A DNA stretch of 64,000 nt from Ectopseudomonas guguanensis (GCF_900104265.1 NZ_FNJJ01000008.1:74000-137999); one strand, 5' to 3'; numbered from the stretch's first letter, positions 20,068-29,076 are shown. Notes: generated by a model not told the origin, from the letters alone. Numbers and translations: made by a program.

Positions 20068-21546
20068 TTACTCCTTGTCCAGCTTGCCGACCAGCGACAG
20101 GGTGAAGTCGGCACCCATGTACTTGAAGTGCGGGCGCACGTTCAGGCTGACGCGGTACCAGCCCGGCTCGCCTTCGACATCGCTGACGATGACCTGGGCG
20201 GCGCGCAGCGGACGGCGGCTACGCACTTCGGAGCTGGGGTTCTCCTGGTCGGCCACGTACTGGCGAATCCACTTGTTCAGTTCCAGCTCGAGGTCGGTAC
20301 GCTCCTTCCAGGCGCCGATCTGCTCGCGCTGCAGCACTTTCAGGTAGTGGGCCAGGCGGTTGACGATGAACATGTACGGCAGCTGGGTGCCCAGCTTGTA
20401 GTTCAGCTCGGCGGTCTTGCCTTCTTCGCTGATGCCGAAGAACTTCGGCTTCTGCGCCGAGTTGGCGGAGAAGAACGCGGCGTTGTCGCTGCCCTTGCGC
20501 ATGGTCAGGGCGATAAAGCCTTCCTCGGCCAGCTCGTACTCGCGACGGTCGGAAACCAGCACCTCGGTAGGGATCTTGGTCTCGATCTCGCCCATGCTCT
20601 CGAAGTGGTGCAGCGGCAGGTCTTCCACCGCGCCACCGCTCTGCGGGCCGATGATGTTCGGGCACCAGCGGAACTTGGCGAAGCTGTCGGTCAGACGGCT
20701 GGCGAAGGCGTAGGCGGTGTTGCCCCACAGGTAGTGCTCGTGGCTGTTGGCCACGTTTTCCTTGTAGACGAAGGTCTTCACCGGGTTGTCTTCCGGATCG
20801 TACGGGTTGCGCAGCAGGAAGCGCGGTACGGTCAGGCCGACGTAGCGGGCGTCTTCCTGCTCGCGGAAGCTCTGCCACTTGGTGAATTGCGGGCCTTCGA
20901 AGTGGTCCTTGAGGTCCTTCAGGTCCGGCAGGCCGGTGAAGGTTTCCAGGCCGAAGAATTTCGGGCCGGCCGAGGCGATGAACGGGGCGTGGGACATGCA
21001 GGCCACCGAGGCGACGTACTGCAGGGTCTTGACGTCCGGGGCGCTCGGGTCGAAGTAGTAGTTGGCGATCAGGGCGCCGACCGGCTGGCCACCGAACTGG
21101 CCGTACTCGGCGGTGTAGATGTGCTTGTACAGGCCGGACTGCACGATCTCCGGGCTGTCTTCGAAGTCATCGAGCAGATCCTGCTTGGAGGCGTTGAGGA
21201 TTTCCAGCTTGATGTTCTCGCGGAAGTTGGTGCGATCCACCAGCAGCTTGAGGCCACGCCAGGAGGATTCCAGGGCCTGGAAGTCCGGGTGGTGGAGGAT
21301 CTCGTCCATCTGCCGGCTGAGCTTGGCGTCGATCTCCGCGATCATGCGGTCGACCATGGCCTTCTTCACCGGCTCGTTTTCGTTCTGCGGCTTGAGCAGC
21401 TCTTCGATGAAGGCCGATACGCCGCGCTTGGCGATGTCGTAGGCCTCGTCATCGGGAGTCAGTTTGGTTTCGGCGATGATGCGGTCGAGAATGCCGAATT
21501 CGGCGGCGCTGTGGCTGCTTTCTACGGCTGCGCTAGTCGTGCTCAT
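20068..21546 (-). CDS. tssC: TssC large sheath subunit of the T6SS
   Basis: This 492-residue protein matches TssC (VipB/ImpC). It has the N-terminal LLDRI-type segment (GILDRIIAETKL), HHPDFQALESSWRGLKLLVD, then FGGQPVGALIANYYF and SVACMSHAPFIASAGPKFFG. TssC pairs with TssB to build the contractile sheath; its N-terminal region helps ClpV recycle contracted sheath. AAGGAC precedes the ATG at good spacing. The gene lies 25 bp after tssB. Confidence 0.98.
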   Translation of the reverse strand: MSTTSAAVESSHSAAEFGILDRIIAETKLTPDDEAYDIAKRGVSAFIEELLKPQNENEPVKKAMVDRMIAEIDAKLSRQMDEILHHPDFQALESSWRGLKLLVDRTNFRENIKLEILNASKQDLLDDFEDSPEIVQSGLYKHIYTAEYGQFGGQPVGALIANYYFDPSAPDVKTLQYVASVACMSHAPFIASAGPKFFGLETFTGLPDLKDLKDHFEGPQFTKWQSFREQEDARYVGLTVPRFLLRNPYDPEDNPVKTFVYKENVANSHEHYLWGNTAYAFASRLTDSFAKFRWCPNIIGPQSGGAVEDLPLHHFESMGEIETKIPTEVLVSDRREYELAEEGFIALTMRKGSDNAAFFSANSAQKPKFFGISEEGKTAELNYKLGTQLPYMFIVNRLAHYLKVLQREQIGAWKERTDLELELNKWIRQYVADQENPSSEVRSRRPLRAAQVIVSDVEGEPGWYRVSLNVRPHFKYMGADFTLSLVGKLDKE

Positions 21547-21571
21547 GAATATGCGTCCTTGTCAGTGGGGA

Positions 21572-22078
21572 TCAGGAATCCAGCTTGTCTTTGGCGGCCA
21601 GGCCCAGTTCGCCGAGCACGCGGTCGCGCGAGTCGTCGTCGGAAAGCACGCTCTCGATCGCCTTGCGGAAGGCCGGGGCGTTGCCCAGCGGGCCTTTGAG
21701 GGCGACCAGGGCGTCGCGCAGTTCCATCAGCTTCTTCAGCTCCGGTACCTGCTCGACCAGGTTGGCGGGGTTGAAGTCCTTCATGGAGTTGATGCGCAGC
21801 TGCACGGCGAGCTCGTCATCGGTCTGCTCGTCCTGCAGACGGTTCGGCACGGCGAAGGTCAGGTTCAGTTCCTGCTTGGCCAGCACTTCGTCGAAGCTGT
21901 TCTTGTCGATGCTGATGGGCTTGCGGTCTTCGATCTTGCGATCGTCGGCACGCTGGGTGAAATCGCCGAGCACCATGAGTTTCAGGGGCAGTTCGATTTC
22001 TTCCTGGGCGCCGCCAGTGGCGGGTTTGAAGGTGACGTTGATGCGTTCCTTGGGGGCTACCGAGCCTTCTTTGGCCAT
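21572..22078 (-). CDS. tssB: TssB small sheath subunit of the T6SS
   Basis: This 168-residue protein is TssB (VipA/ImpB). It begins MAKEGSVAPKERINVTFKP, with the conserved ELPLKLMVLGDFTQR stretch (about 29-43), and later LRINSMKDFNPANLVEQVPE. It forms heterodimers with TssC that polymerise into the sheath. A strong AAGGAG ribosome site lies 8 bases before the ATG. The 54-bp gap to tssA holds no recognisable terminator. Confidence 0.98.
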   Translation of the reverse strand: MAKEGSVAPKERINVTFKPATGGAQEEIELPLKLMVLGDFTQRADDRKIEDRKPISIDKNSFDEVLAKQELNLTFAVPNRLQDEQTDDELAVQLRINSMKDFNPANLVEQVPELKKLMELRDALVALKGPLGNAPAFRKAIESVLSDDDSRDRVLGELGLAAKDKLDS

Positions 22079-22132
22079 GGCTGTTCTCCTTTGCGTTGAT
22101 GGCCCGGGGGCCTTGATTGGCGTATTGGCGCC

Positions 22133-23695
22133 TTACTCCAGCACCACCTCGAGGTCGAGGTGGCACAACCTGCGATAGATCTCGTCTTTGCTGTCGCGCA
22201 CCGCATGGTTCTGCGGCAGCAGCTCGCAGCAGTTGTGCAGCAGGCGCAGCACATCCAGGGCGAGATCGGGTTCCCACTCGCCGAGGCCCGAGGCCTGCAG
22301 CGTCTGGTCGAGCGATTCGAGTTGGGTCTTGGCCAGGTCGTACTTCTTCGCGGCGAAGCACAGGCGGGCCAGGGTCAGTTGCCAGAAGAAGCGTTCGCGG
22401 CCGCCACGGGCGCGCGACATGCCCTGCTTGAGCTGCTGCACGGCGGCCTTCAGGCCGTCCTTGCGCAGGCCGGGGAGCACCTGCTGCAGCGCCTCTTCCC
22501 AGGGCGGCGTGGCGCCCTGCTCGCTGGCGGCAGGTTTCTTTTCCACTTCCGGGGCCTGCAGGTGCGGCAGCACATGGGCGCCGATCCAGGCGCGGGTTTC
22601 GGCATCGGCGAAGGGCACACCGTCGTGGAAGCGCAGCTCGTCGAGGCCGGGCACGCGCTGCAGGAACAGGGCGAGCTGGATTTCCACCTCGCGCATGGCC
22701 TGCTCGGCCTTGAGCTCCTGCAGGCATTCCCAGACCAGGCGCTGGCCATCGAGCCAGAACGGCGCACGGGCAATGCTGGCTTCCAGATCGGCGAGCAGGT
22801 CGGCGTAGGCGCCCTGGGCGAAGCGCTCCTTGTACGACGCCAGCTTGTCGGCCGGCAGACCGCGCAGGGCGGTGATCTGTTCGGCGTTGCGCTCGGGCAG
22901 TGACTCGATGGGCAGCCACAGCAGGGTACGCGCCAGGCGCAGCGGCTTGAGGTCGGTGGCCTTGTTCTTCAGCCACCAGGCGCACAGTGGGCGGGCGGCG
23001 TCCTGCTGGCCGCGCAGGGCCTTGTGCGCATCCTTCTCGCTTTCGATGGGGCCGCTGCCGGTGATGATCTGGGTGGCGACCTGCTTGACCTGGGCGATTG
23101 CGGCGCCCACCGCGCCCGGCTCGGCCTGGCCCTGGCTGGCGCGCTTGATCTGCTCGTCGAGGCGGCGGCACAGCGGCAGCAGCAGCGGCGAGTCCTCGCC
23201 GAGGTGGCTGGACAGGGCGGCTTCCAGACCATGCAGGTGTTCGGCAAGACGGCGAAACAGCGGCAGCTGCTCGCTGATCGGTACGTGTTCGGCCAGCGCC
23301 TGTTCCAGGCGCGGCAGCAGCCAGTTGATGGCGGCGGCGCGGGTCCGCGCCTTGCGCGGGTGCAGCTCGTGCCAGTGGTGCTCGCAGAGGTAGTGCAGCA
23401 GGTTCAGGCCGGCCTGCAGGCCGGCGAAGGATTCGCGCTGGAACAGGCCCCAGGTCAGCCAGGTGGCGGCACGCAAATCCTTGGATTGATTGGTCAGCAG
23501 GTGCTCGCTGCCCTCACGCACCTTCTGCCAGTCGATGGCGCCGGTTTCGTGCAGCGAGGAGGCCTTGCCCAGCTCGGTTTCCAGCATTTCGTATTCGCTG
23601 GAATAGCGCACATCTTCACCCGCGAAGTTGCCCTCATTAATAGGGGTCTTGGCCAGATTCAGATAATGAGCGGTGAGCTTGCTGGAGTACGTCAT
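22133..23695 (-). CDS. tssA: TssA T6SS assembly protein (ImpA N-terminal domain)
   Basis: This 520-residue protein has an ImpA_N domain (about 20-135) with the conserved EMLETELGKASSLHETG, DWQKVREGSEHLL and KDLRAATWLTWGLF stretches. A helical middle follows, then a C-terminal VasJ-like region ending in CCELLPQNHAVRDSKDEIYR. TssA proteins guide baseplate priming and coordinate tail tube and sheath growth. It is the first gene of the T6SS block. The ATG at 23695 has a weak ribosome site; TATATAG and the repeat array upstream mark the likely promoter region. Confidence 0.95.
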   Translation of the reverse strand: MTYSSKLTAHYLNLAKTPINEGNFAGEDVRYSSEYEMLETELGKASSLHETGAIDWQKVREGSEHLLTNQSKDLRAATWLTWGLFQRESFAGLQAGLNLLHYLCEHHWHELHPRKARTRAAAINWLLPRLEQALAEHVPISEQLPLFRRLAEHLHGLEAALSSHLGEDSPLLLPLCRRLDEQIKRASQGQAEPGAVGAAIAQVKQVATQIITGSGPIESEKDAHKALRGQQDAARPLCAWWLKNKATDLKPLRLARTLLWLPIESLPERNAEQITALRGLPADKLASYKERFAQGAYADLLADLEASIARAPFWLDGQRLVWECLQELKAEQAMREVEIQLALFLQRVPGLDELRFHDGVPFADAETRAWIGAHVLPHLQAPEVEKKPAASEQGATPPWEEALQQVLPGLRKDGLKAAVQQLKQGMSRARGGRERFFWQLTLARLCFAAKKYDLAKTQLESLDQTLQASGLGEWEPDLALDVLRLLHNCCELLPQNHAVRDSKDEIYRRLCHLDLEVVLE

Positions 23696-24131
23696 TCCAT
23701 GACTCGACTATATAAAGTGGGCAACTTCCGCGACATTGCAAATGGCCATCAGACCACAGCAAAAACACCGCAGTGCGCAACTTTTTGCGCAGCTGTTTGT
23801 GCAACAACTTGCGCAAGATCCTTATAGGTCGGGCATCCTAGCCCCATGTCCAGAGGTGGGCAACCGCTTGAAGTGTGAAATGCCTAACATTCGAGGACAT
23901 CTTTCAAAATATTACCGGAACGTCAGTACCGAGTACTTGTCCTGCACTTCGAACAAGTTGTCATCTATGTTTTGGCAGAGGGGACATATTCTTCGCTAGT
24001 TGTAGGAAATAACTTACTAGCAAATTAGTGGCGCATCACATTTAATGGCAAAGTGATACTTTTTTATGTGACGCCGACCGCTGTTTCGGGTACTGGCTTT
24101 GTGCCAGGCGGCCGGCGTCGGAGCGTGACGC
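23696..24131. promoter_or_regulatory. 436-bp region upstream of tssA, probable T6SS promoter region
   Basis: This region holds no gene that I can support. A TTTATATAG sequence lies just upstream of the tssA ATG on the minus strand, and TTGCAA stands about 20 bases further out; together they are a possible but badly spaced sigma-70 promoter. The array of TTGCGCAA-like sites lies at 23773-23820. I searched for GG-N10-GC sigma-54 elements on the minus strand and found no exact match, although the locus encodes a sigma-54 activator. The part from about 23880 to 24060 is AT-rich and non-coding in appearance. A large imperfect inverted repeat (ACGCCGACCGC / GCGGCCGGCGT) lies at about 24070-24120. 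Confidence 0.55.
23773..23820. repeat. Four TTGCGCAA-like sites at exact 12-bp period upstream of tssA
   Basis: Four 8-bp near-palindromes GTGCGCAA, TTGCGCAG, TTGTGCAA and TTGCGCAA start at 23773, 23785, 23797 and 23809, so their centres are exactly 12 bp apart. The last is a perfect palindrome, and the others differ from it by one base each. The 4-bp spacers (CTTT, CTGT, CAAC) are unrelated apart from a leading C. The array is about 75-125 bp upstream of the tssA start. It could be a cooperative operator or a small tandem repeat; the sequence alone does not tell which. Confidence 0.7.
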
Positions 24132-25034
24132 TTAGTGTTCAAGCGTCTCGCTGGAAAGCCGCAGGTCGAGTCGGTGCCGTTCGTCGGTTTTCAGCTGCAC
24201 GACGTCCTCCAGCACGTTGGCCGTCTCGATGCACAGCATGTTCTGCCAGGCGTCATCGGGAAACTGCGACAGACGCCTGGCCTTGTCGATCCAGGGATTC
24301 CACAGCACGGCCGAGCGTGAACCACGGGCATCCAGATGAATGCGTCGGCCCCAACCCGGATCGACGATGCTCAGTCGTGCAGGCGTGTCGAGATAGATGC
24401 GATCGGTTTCCGCGGCAAATACCGGCGCGTCCTGCTGACGCAGTTCCTGCCAGTCCTGCAGGGTGTCGATATAGCGACAGGCCTGCAGCCCCTCGACGCT
24501 GACCTGGCGCACGTCGCTGACGGCGAAGTAGGTGTGCAGGGCCTGGCTCAGGGTCAGCGGCGTATCACCGCGATTGTGGGTTTCCAGGCTCATGCCGAGG
24601 TCCTGCGCCAGGCGCACGAAGAAGGTCAGGCCGACATCCCGGGGCCACCCTTCCAGCGGCTGGTTGCGCGTGTCGTAGGCGAAACGCAGGGTGACCGCGT
24701 CGTCCTCCTCGTCGATGCCCAGCAGCTCCCAGTCCAGCGCCCGCACCAGGCCATGAGCCGGTGCCTGCTCCAGCTGATAGTGCGCCTGCACCGCCTGCGG
24801 ATTGCGCCGCAGATCGCCGAACCAGGGCCAGCAGATCGGCACGCCGCCGCGCACGCTTTGTCCAGCCCGATAGGCTGCGTCCGGGCTCAGCCAGATCAGC
24901 GGCGGCTGCTCGCCCTGGCGGTAACCGAGAATCTGCGCGCCCTGCTGGGCCACCAGCAGCTCGCTGCCGGCGACGCGAATGCGCCAGCAGGTCAGTTGGT
25001 CCAGTTCCACACGTTCGACTTGGGCGGTGCTCAT
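24132..25034 (-). CDS. D-hexose-6-phosphate mutarotase (YeaD-type aldose 1-epimerase family)
   Basis: From ATG 25034 (AGAGG at proper spacing) the protein has 300 residues. Family features are a beta-rich fold with PPLIWLSPDAAYRAGQSVRG, GGVPICWPWFG (the phosphate-site region), APAHGLVRALDWEL with the catalytic His, and a late VLWNPWIDKARR segment. It interconverts alpha and beta anomers of glucose-6-phosphate-type sugars in the cytosol. It stands alone between the T6SS locus and the TRAP transporter, both on the same strand. An upstream ATG at 25079 was rejected for lack of a ribosome site and conservation. Confidence 0.9.
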   Translation of the reverse strand: MSTAQVERVELDQLTCWRIRVAGSELLVAQQGAQILGYRQGEQPPLIWLSPDAAYRAGQSVRGGVPICWPWFGDLRRNPQAVQAHYQLEQAPAHGLVRALDWELLGIDEEDDAVTLRFAYDTRNQPLEGWPRDVGLTFFVRLAQDLGMSLETHNRGDTPLTLSQALHTYFAVSDVRQVSVEGLQACRYIDTLQDWQELRQQDAPVFAAETDRIYLDTPARLSIVDPGWGRRIHLDARGSRSAVLWNPWIDKARRLSQFPDDAWQNMLCIETANVLEDVVQLKTDERHRLDLRLSSETLEH

Positions 25035-25080
25035 GACGACCTCTCGTTGAGATAGATGACCGGTAGTGTGACAACGCAAG

Positions 25081-25110
25081 AAGCAAAACGCCCGTCACAG
25101 GGACGGGCGT
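25081..25110 (-). terminator. Intrinsic terminator after the TRAP permease operon
   Basis: On the minus strand the stem ACGCCCGTC / GACGGGCGT (25088-25096 and 25102-25110, 5-base loop) is followed by TTTT GCTT. It lies 22 bp after the dctM stop, and upstream of the mutarotase gene. Confidence 0.88.
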
Positions 25111-25131
25111 CTGTTGACTGCAAGCTATGAC

Positions 25132-26508
25132 CTACTTGCCGTAGACCTGTTCCGGCAGCCAGGTGATCAGGCCCGGGAAGATGTAGGCGATCACCAGCAG
25201 CAGAATCTGGATCAGGATGAAAGGCACCACGCCTTTATAGATAGTGCTGGTGGCCACCGACTTCGGTGTCACGCCGCGCAGGTAGAACAGCGCGAAGCCG
25301 AACGGCGGCGTGAGGAAGGAAGTCTGCAGGTTCAGCGCGATCATCACGCCCAGCCAGATCGGGTCGAGCCCCATGGCCAGCAGCACCGGCCCGACGATCG
25401 GCACCACCACGAAGGTGATCTCGATGAAGTCGAGGATGAAGCCGAGCAGGAAGATCACCACCATCACCAGGAAGAAGGCGCCGAGCACCCCGCCTGGCAG
25501 CTGCGCGAACACGTCCTCGATCAGCGCTTCGCCACCGAAGCCGCGGAACACCAGGGAGAACAGCGAGGCACCGATCAGGATCATGAAGACCATGGCGCTG
25601 ATTTCGGTGGTGCCATAGGCCACTTCACGCAGCTGGCCGAAGTTCAGCTTGCCCTTGCTCAGCGCCAGCAGCATGGCACCCACCGCGCCCAGGGCAGCAG
25701 CCTCGGTCGGCGTGGCGTAGCCGGCGAGGATCGAGCCGAGCACCGCGCCGATCAGAATCAGCGGCGGCACCAGGGCCTTGATCAGCTTGCCCCACTCGAT
25801 CGGACCGAGCTCCTCCTGCGGCAACGCCGGCAGCTTCTTCGGCTGGAAGATCGCGGTGGCGATGATGTAGACGATGTACAGGCCGACCAGCAGCAGACCG
25901 GGCAGCAGCGCACCGACGAACAGGTCGCCGACCGAGACGGTCTTCGGCGAGAAGATGCCCATCTTCAGCTGCGCCTGCTGATAGGCGCTGGACATCACGT
26001 CGCCGAGCAGCACCAGCACGATGGATGGCGGGATGATCTGCCCCAGCGTGCCGGTGGCAGCCAGGGTGCCGGTGGAAATGGCCGGATCGTAGCCGCGACG
26101 GAGCATGGTCGGCAGTGCCAGCAGGCCCATGGTCACAACCGTGGCACCGACGATGCCGGTGCTGGCAGCCAGCAACGCGCCAACCACGCACACGGAAATC
26201 GCCAGACCGCCACGCAGGGTGCCGAACAGGCGCGACATGGACTCGAGCAGATCCTCGGCCACCCGCGAGCGTTCCAGCATCACCCCCATGAACACGAACA
26301 GCGGCACGGCCAGCATGGTCTGGTTGTTCATGATGCCGAACAGGCGGTTGGGCAGGGCGCTGAGGTAGCCGGGGTCGAAGGTGCCGGTGACGACGCCGAT
26401 GGCGGCGAACAGCAGGGACACACCGGCCAGGGTAAAGGCCACCGGGAAGCCGGCCATCAAGGCCACGCAGATACTGACGAACAGCAGAATCGCCATCAAC
26501 TCAGCCAT
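25132..26508 (-). CDS. dctM: TRAP transporter large permease (DctM)
   Basis: This 458-residue, strongly hydrophobic protein has about 12 membrane segments and the DctM signature features: an N-terminal GFPVAFTLAGVSLLFA, then LFVFMGVMLERSRVAEDLL, and GTLGQIIPPSIVLVLLGD in the first half. It is the translocating subunit of a tripartite ATP-independent periplasmic transporter driven by the sodium gradient. It overlaps dctQ by 8 bp. The binding protein is encoded on the opposite strand next to dctQ, and its TakP-like sequence suggests a 2-oxo-acid substrate. Confidence 0.95.
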   Translation of the reverse strand: MAELMAILLFVSICVALMAGFPVAFTLAGVSLLFAAIGVVTGTFDPGYLSALPNRLFGIMNNQTMLAVPLFVFMGVMLERSRVAEDLLESMSRLFGTLRGGLAISVCVVGALLAASTGIVGATVVTMGLLALPTMLRRGYDPAISTGTLAATGTLGQIIPPSIVLVLLGDVMSSAYQQAQLKMGIFSPKTVSVGDLFVGALLPGLLLVGLYIVYIIATAIFQPKKLPALPQEELGPIEWGKLIKALVPPLILIGAVLGSILAGYATPTEAAALGAVGAMLLALSKGKLNFGQLREVAYGTTEISAMVFMILIGASLFSLVFRGFGGEALIEDVFAQLPGGVLGAFFLVMVVIFLLGFILDFIEITFVVVPIVGPVLLAMGLDPIWLGVMIALNLQTSFLTPPFGFALFYLRGVTPKSVATSTIYKGVVPFILIQILLLVIAYIFPGLITWLPEQVYGK

Positions 26509-27046
26509 GCTTCACCTCCGGAGCCGGCAGGCGACCGCTGATAACGTAGAGCGCCTTGATCAGGTTGGAAATGCCCTGCAGTACCAGGCTTACCACCAGT
26601 ACCAGGATGATGCTTTTCTGCAGATAGACGAACTTGAGCCCGCCGGACTCGCCGGACGCTTCGCGCGTCGACCAGGAATTGCTGACGTAGTCCCAGCTGG
26701 CCCAGCCGAGAAACAGCGCCACCGGCAGCAGGAACAGCAGATTACCGAGAATCTCCACCAGCGCCTGACGGCGGCCGCTGAACTTCTGGTAGAAGATGTC
26801 GACGCGCACATGGCCGTTGCGCTGCAGCACCCAGGCCGCGGCACCCATGAAGACCAGCGCGTGGGCGTACAGAACTGCCTCCTGCAGTGCGGTAGCGCCA
26901 ATACCGAAACCGTAACGCAGCACCACGACGATGGCGGTACCGATCACCAGAAATACGGTCAACCAAGCGCAGGCCTTGCCGAACACGCTGTTCAGAGCGT
27001 CGATTAGATTTGCAAGAGCGAGGGGAAATGAAGGCTTGTCGGACAT
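26501..27046 (-). CDS. dctQ: TRAP transporter small permease (DctQ)
   Basis: From ATG 27046 (AAGGA 7 bases upstream) the product is 181 residues with four predicted membrane segments. The DctQ feature NGHVRVDIFYQKFSGRRQ lies between the second and third. DctQ scaffolds DctM and contacts the solute-binding protein. A longer reading from 27106 would add residues with no ribosome site and non-membrane character, so I rejected it. The gene is divergent from dctP across a 243-bp region. Confidence 0.93.
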   Translation of the reverse strand: MSDKPSFPLALANLIDALNSVFGKACAWLTVFLVIGTAIVVVLRYGFGIGATALQEAVLYAHALVFMGAAAWVLQRNGHVRVDIFYQKFSGRRQALVEILGNLLFLLPVALFLGWASWDYVSNSWSTREASGESGGLKFVYLQKSIILVLVVSLVLQGISNLIKALYVISGRLPAPEVKHG

Positions 27047-27289
27047 AGTGAGTCCTTTATCGTTATGAGTAGGAGACAGACAGCAAACCGGTTGGCTGCA
27101 CGTCACGCCGCCGGCGTCCTTGTGGGCCGCAGGCCGGCGATTCTAGGCAGGCTCTCGGTATCGCAGCAATGCCCGTACAACTTTAGTCGTATTGGCTAGG
27201 CTTGTAGGTCACGACCCCCTATGTTATTCACGCCCGGTCTACCTCCGGCGATCCCGTGGTAAGACCAATACAACAAGAAGGAGCATTGC
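27047..27289. promoter_or_regulatory. Divergent promoter region between dctQM and dctP
   Basis: The 243-bp region separates two transport operons transcribed in opposite directions. It contains a GC-rich palindromic part (CGCCGCCGGCG near 27106-27120) and a more AT-balanced part (about 27165-27230) nearest to dctP. No exact sigma-54 element was found, although dct systems often use one. AGAAGGAG directly precedes the dctP ATG as its ribosome site. Confidence 0.5.
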
Positions 27290-28387
27290 ATGAAACGTCG
27301 CGACATACTCGCCGCAGCGGGCGTAGGCCTTGCAGCAACCGCACTGGCTGGCTGTAAAGAAGAGGCCAAGAGCGCCGCCCCCCAAGAGGGTTCGAGTTCC
27401 CAGACCTTCAACTGGAAGATGGTCACCTCCTGGCCGAAGAACTTCCCGGGCGTCGGCGTGGGGGCCGAGCGCTTCGCCAGGCTGGTCGATGAAATGAGCA
27501 ACGGCCGCCTGAAGGTCAAGGTGTACGCCGCCGGTGAGCTGGTACCAGCTCTGGAAGTGTTCGATGCAGTCTCCCGCGGCACCGCCGAAATGGGCCACGG
27601 AGCGCCGTACTACTGGAAGGGCAAGGTCCCGGCCGCACAGTTCTTCTGCGCCTCGCCGTTCGGCCCGAATGCCCAGGAAATGAACGCCTGGCTGCACCGT
27701 GGCGGTGGCCAGCAGCTGTGGGAAGAGGTGTACAAGCCGTTTGGCGTGCTGCCGATGGCCTGCGGCAACACCGGCGTGCAGACCGCCGGCTGGTTCAACA
27801 AGGAAATCAACTCGGTCGACGACTTCAAGGGCCTGAAGATGCGGACCCCGGGTCTGGGCGGCGAAGTGCTGACCAAGATGGGCGGCACCGTGGTCAACAT
27901 GCCGGCCGGCGAGATCTTTACCGCCATGCAGACCGGCGCCATCGACGCCACCGAGTGGATCGGCCCGTACAACGACCTGGCCCTGGGCCTGCACAAGGCT
28001 GCCAAGTACTACTACACCCCGGGCTGGCAGGAGCCGAGCGTGCTGTTCGAACTGGACGTCAACCTCAAGGCCTGGGAAACCCTGCCGGCTGACCTGAAAG
28101 CCATCGTTCGCGCCGCCGCTCGCGACGTCAACGGCGACATGCTCGACGACTACAACGCCAAGAACATGGAAGCCATGGAACAGCTCAAGGCCGATGGCGT
28201 GGAAGTACGCCGCCTGCCGGACGAAGTGCTGGCGCGCCTGAAGGAAGTGGCTGCCGAGGTGGTCGAGGCCAGCGCCGCGGCCGACCCCGCTGCCGCCAAG
28301 GTCTGGGAACACCAGAAGGCCTACCTGCAGCGCCTGTACGCCTACGCGGAAAGCAACGAGAAGGACATCTACAATATCCGCGGCTGA
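27290..28387 (+). CDS. dctP: TRAP transporter solute-binding protein (TakP/DctP-like, probable 2-oxo-acid)
   Basis: This 365-residue protein starts MKRRDILAAAGVGLAATALAGC: a twin-arginine-like start followed by a lipobox at Cys22, so it is likely an exported or lipid-anchored binding protein. The mature part is DctP-family, with the TakP-like segments KMVTSWPKNFPGVG, EMGHGAPYYWKGK and GQPGLGG-like KMRTPGLGGEVLTKMG. The GAIDATEWIGPYND motif near residue 222 lies in the carboxylate-binding region. By analogy with TakP of Rhodobacter it may bind 2-oxo acids (pyruvate-type); the substrate is inferred. The partner permeases are divergent. Confidence 0.9.
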   Translation: MKRRDILAAAGVGLAATALAGCKEEAKSAAPQEGSSSQTFNWKMVTSWPKNFPGVGVGAERFARLVDEMSNGRLKVKVYAAGELVPALEVFDAVSRGTAEMGHGAPYYWKGKVPAAQFFCASPFGPNAQEMNAWLHRGGGQQLWEEVYKPFGVLPMACGNTGVQTAGWFNKEINSVDDFKGLKMRTPGLGGEVLTKMGGTVVNMPAGEIFTAMQTGAIDATEWIGPYNDLALGLHKAAKYYYTPGWQEPSVLFELDVNLKAWETLPADLKAIVRAAARDVNGDMLDDYNAKNMEAMEQLKADGVEVRRLPDEVLARLKEVAAEVVEASAAADPAAAKVWEHQKAYLQRLYAYAESNEKDIYNIRG

Positions 28388-28402
28388 TCGCCAGGACCCA
28401 AT

Positions 28403-28435
28403 GAAAACGCCGGCTGAAGCCGGCGTTTTCATTTC
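28403..28435 (+). terminator. Intrinsic terminator after dctP (also usable for the convergent gene)
   Basis: A 13-bp perfect stem GAAAACGCCGGCT / AGCCGGCGTTTTC (28403-28415 and 28418-28430) with a GA loop is followed by ATTTCT. The A-tract on the other arm makes it suitable for both strands, and the thioesterase gene converges from the right. Confidence 0.9.
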
Positions 28436-28464
28436 TGCGATTCGCTGCTACGGCGCGAACTCGC

Positions 28465-28869
28465 TCAGCCGCGGCGCGGCGGCACCGGACGGGTGCGGCC
28501 ACTGCCATCGATGGCGACGAAGACGAACACCGCTTCGGTGACCTTGCGCCATTCATTGGACAACGGATCGTCGCTCCATACCTCGACCATCATCTGGATC
28601 GAACTGCGGCCGATCTCCAGCGCCTGGGTATAGAAGGACAGCTGCGCACCCACCGCCACCGGCACCAGGAAGGCCATTCGATCGATAGCCACGGTCGCCA
28701 CGCGGCCGCCTGCGACCTTGCTCGCCATCGCGGTGCCGGCGAGGTCCATCTGCGATACCAGCCAGCCGCCGTAGATGTCACCGAAACCATTGGTCTCGCG
28801 CGGTAACGCAGTGATCTGCAGGGCGAGGTCACCCTGGGGAATCGGGTCTTCCTGTTCGTAGTCGTTCAT
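28465..28869 (-). CDS. YciA-type acyl-CoA thioesterase (hotdog fold)
   Basis: From ATG 28869 the protein is 134 residues with the acyl-CoA thioester hydrolase signature NGFGDIYGGWLVSQMDLAG (about 21-39). VAIDRMAFLVPVAVG follows and then VFVFVAIDGSGRTRPVP. Such enzymes hydrolyse acyl-CoA esters in the cytosol. The catalytic Asp is in MDLAG. The gene stands alone, convergent with dctP. The ribosome site is weak. An upstream frame start at 29073 lacks conservation. Confidence 0.88.
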   Translation of the reverse strand: MNDYEQEDPIPQGDLALQITALPRETNGFGDIYGGWLVSQMDLAGTAMASKVAGGRVATVAIDRMAFLVPVAVGAQLSFYTQALEIGRSSIQMMVEVWSDDPLSNEWRKVTEAVFVFVAIDGSGRTRPVPPRRG

Positions 28870-29076
28870 CGGCTCGAGACTCGCGGCGCGGTTGTTGTTC
28901 TGGGCGCGGAACCCGCATGGCACACGGGCGCAGCGAGTATACCGACTGTGCAGTCGACGGGCGACCGTTCTAGCCCGTCGCAGCGCTCGGCAAGCTCTGC
29001 GCCGTCGGGCAAAACGCACGACCGAGAAAACCGCATTCGGGCAGGATGCCCGCCACCACAGGCCATCACCCACTTT

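Noticed and set aside
24070..24121. Terminator for the hexose-6-phosphate mutarotase gene
   Set aside because: The inverted repeat ACGCCGACCGC / GCGGCCGGCGT has a large loop, and on the minus strand it is followed by A-rich, not T-rich, sequence.
23696..24131. Sigma-54 promoter for the T6SS operon
   Set aside because: I searched the minus strand for GG-N10-GC. Near misses exist with spacing of 6, 7, 9 or 11, but no exact match was found upstream of tssA.
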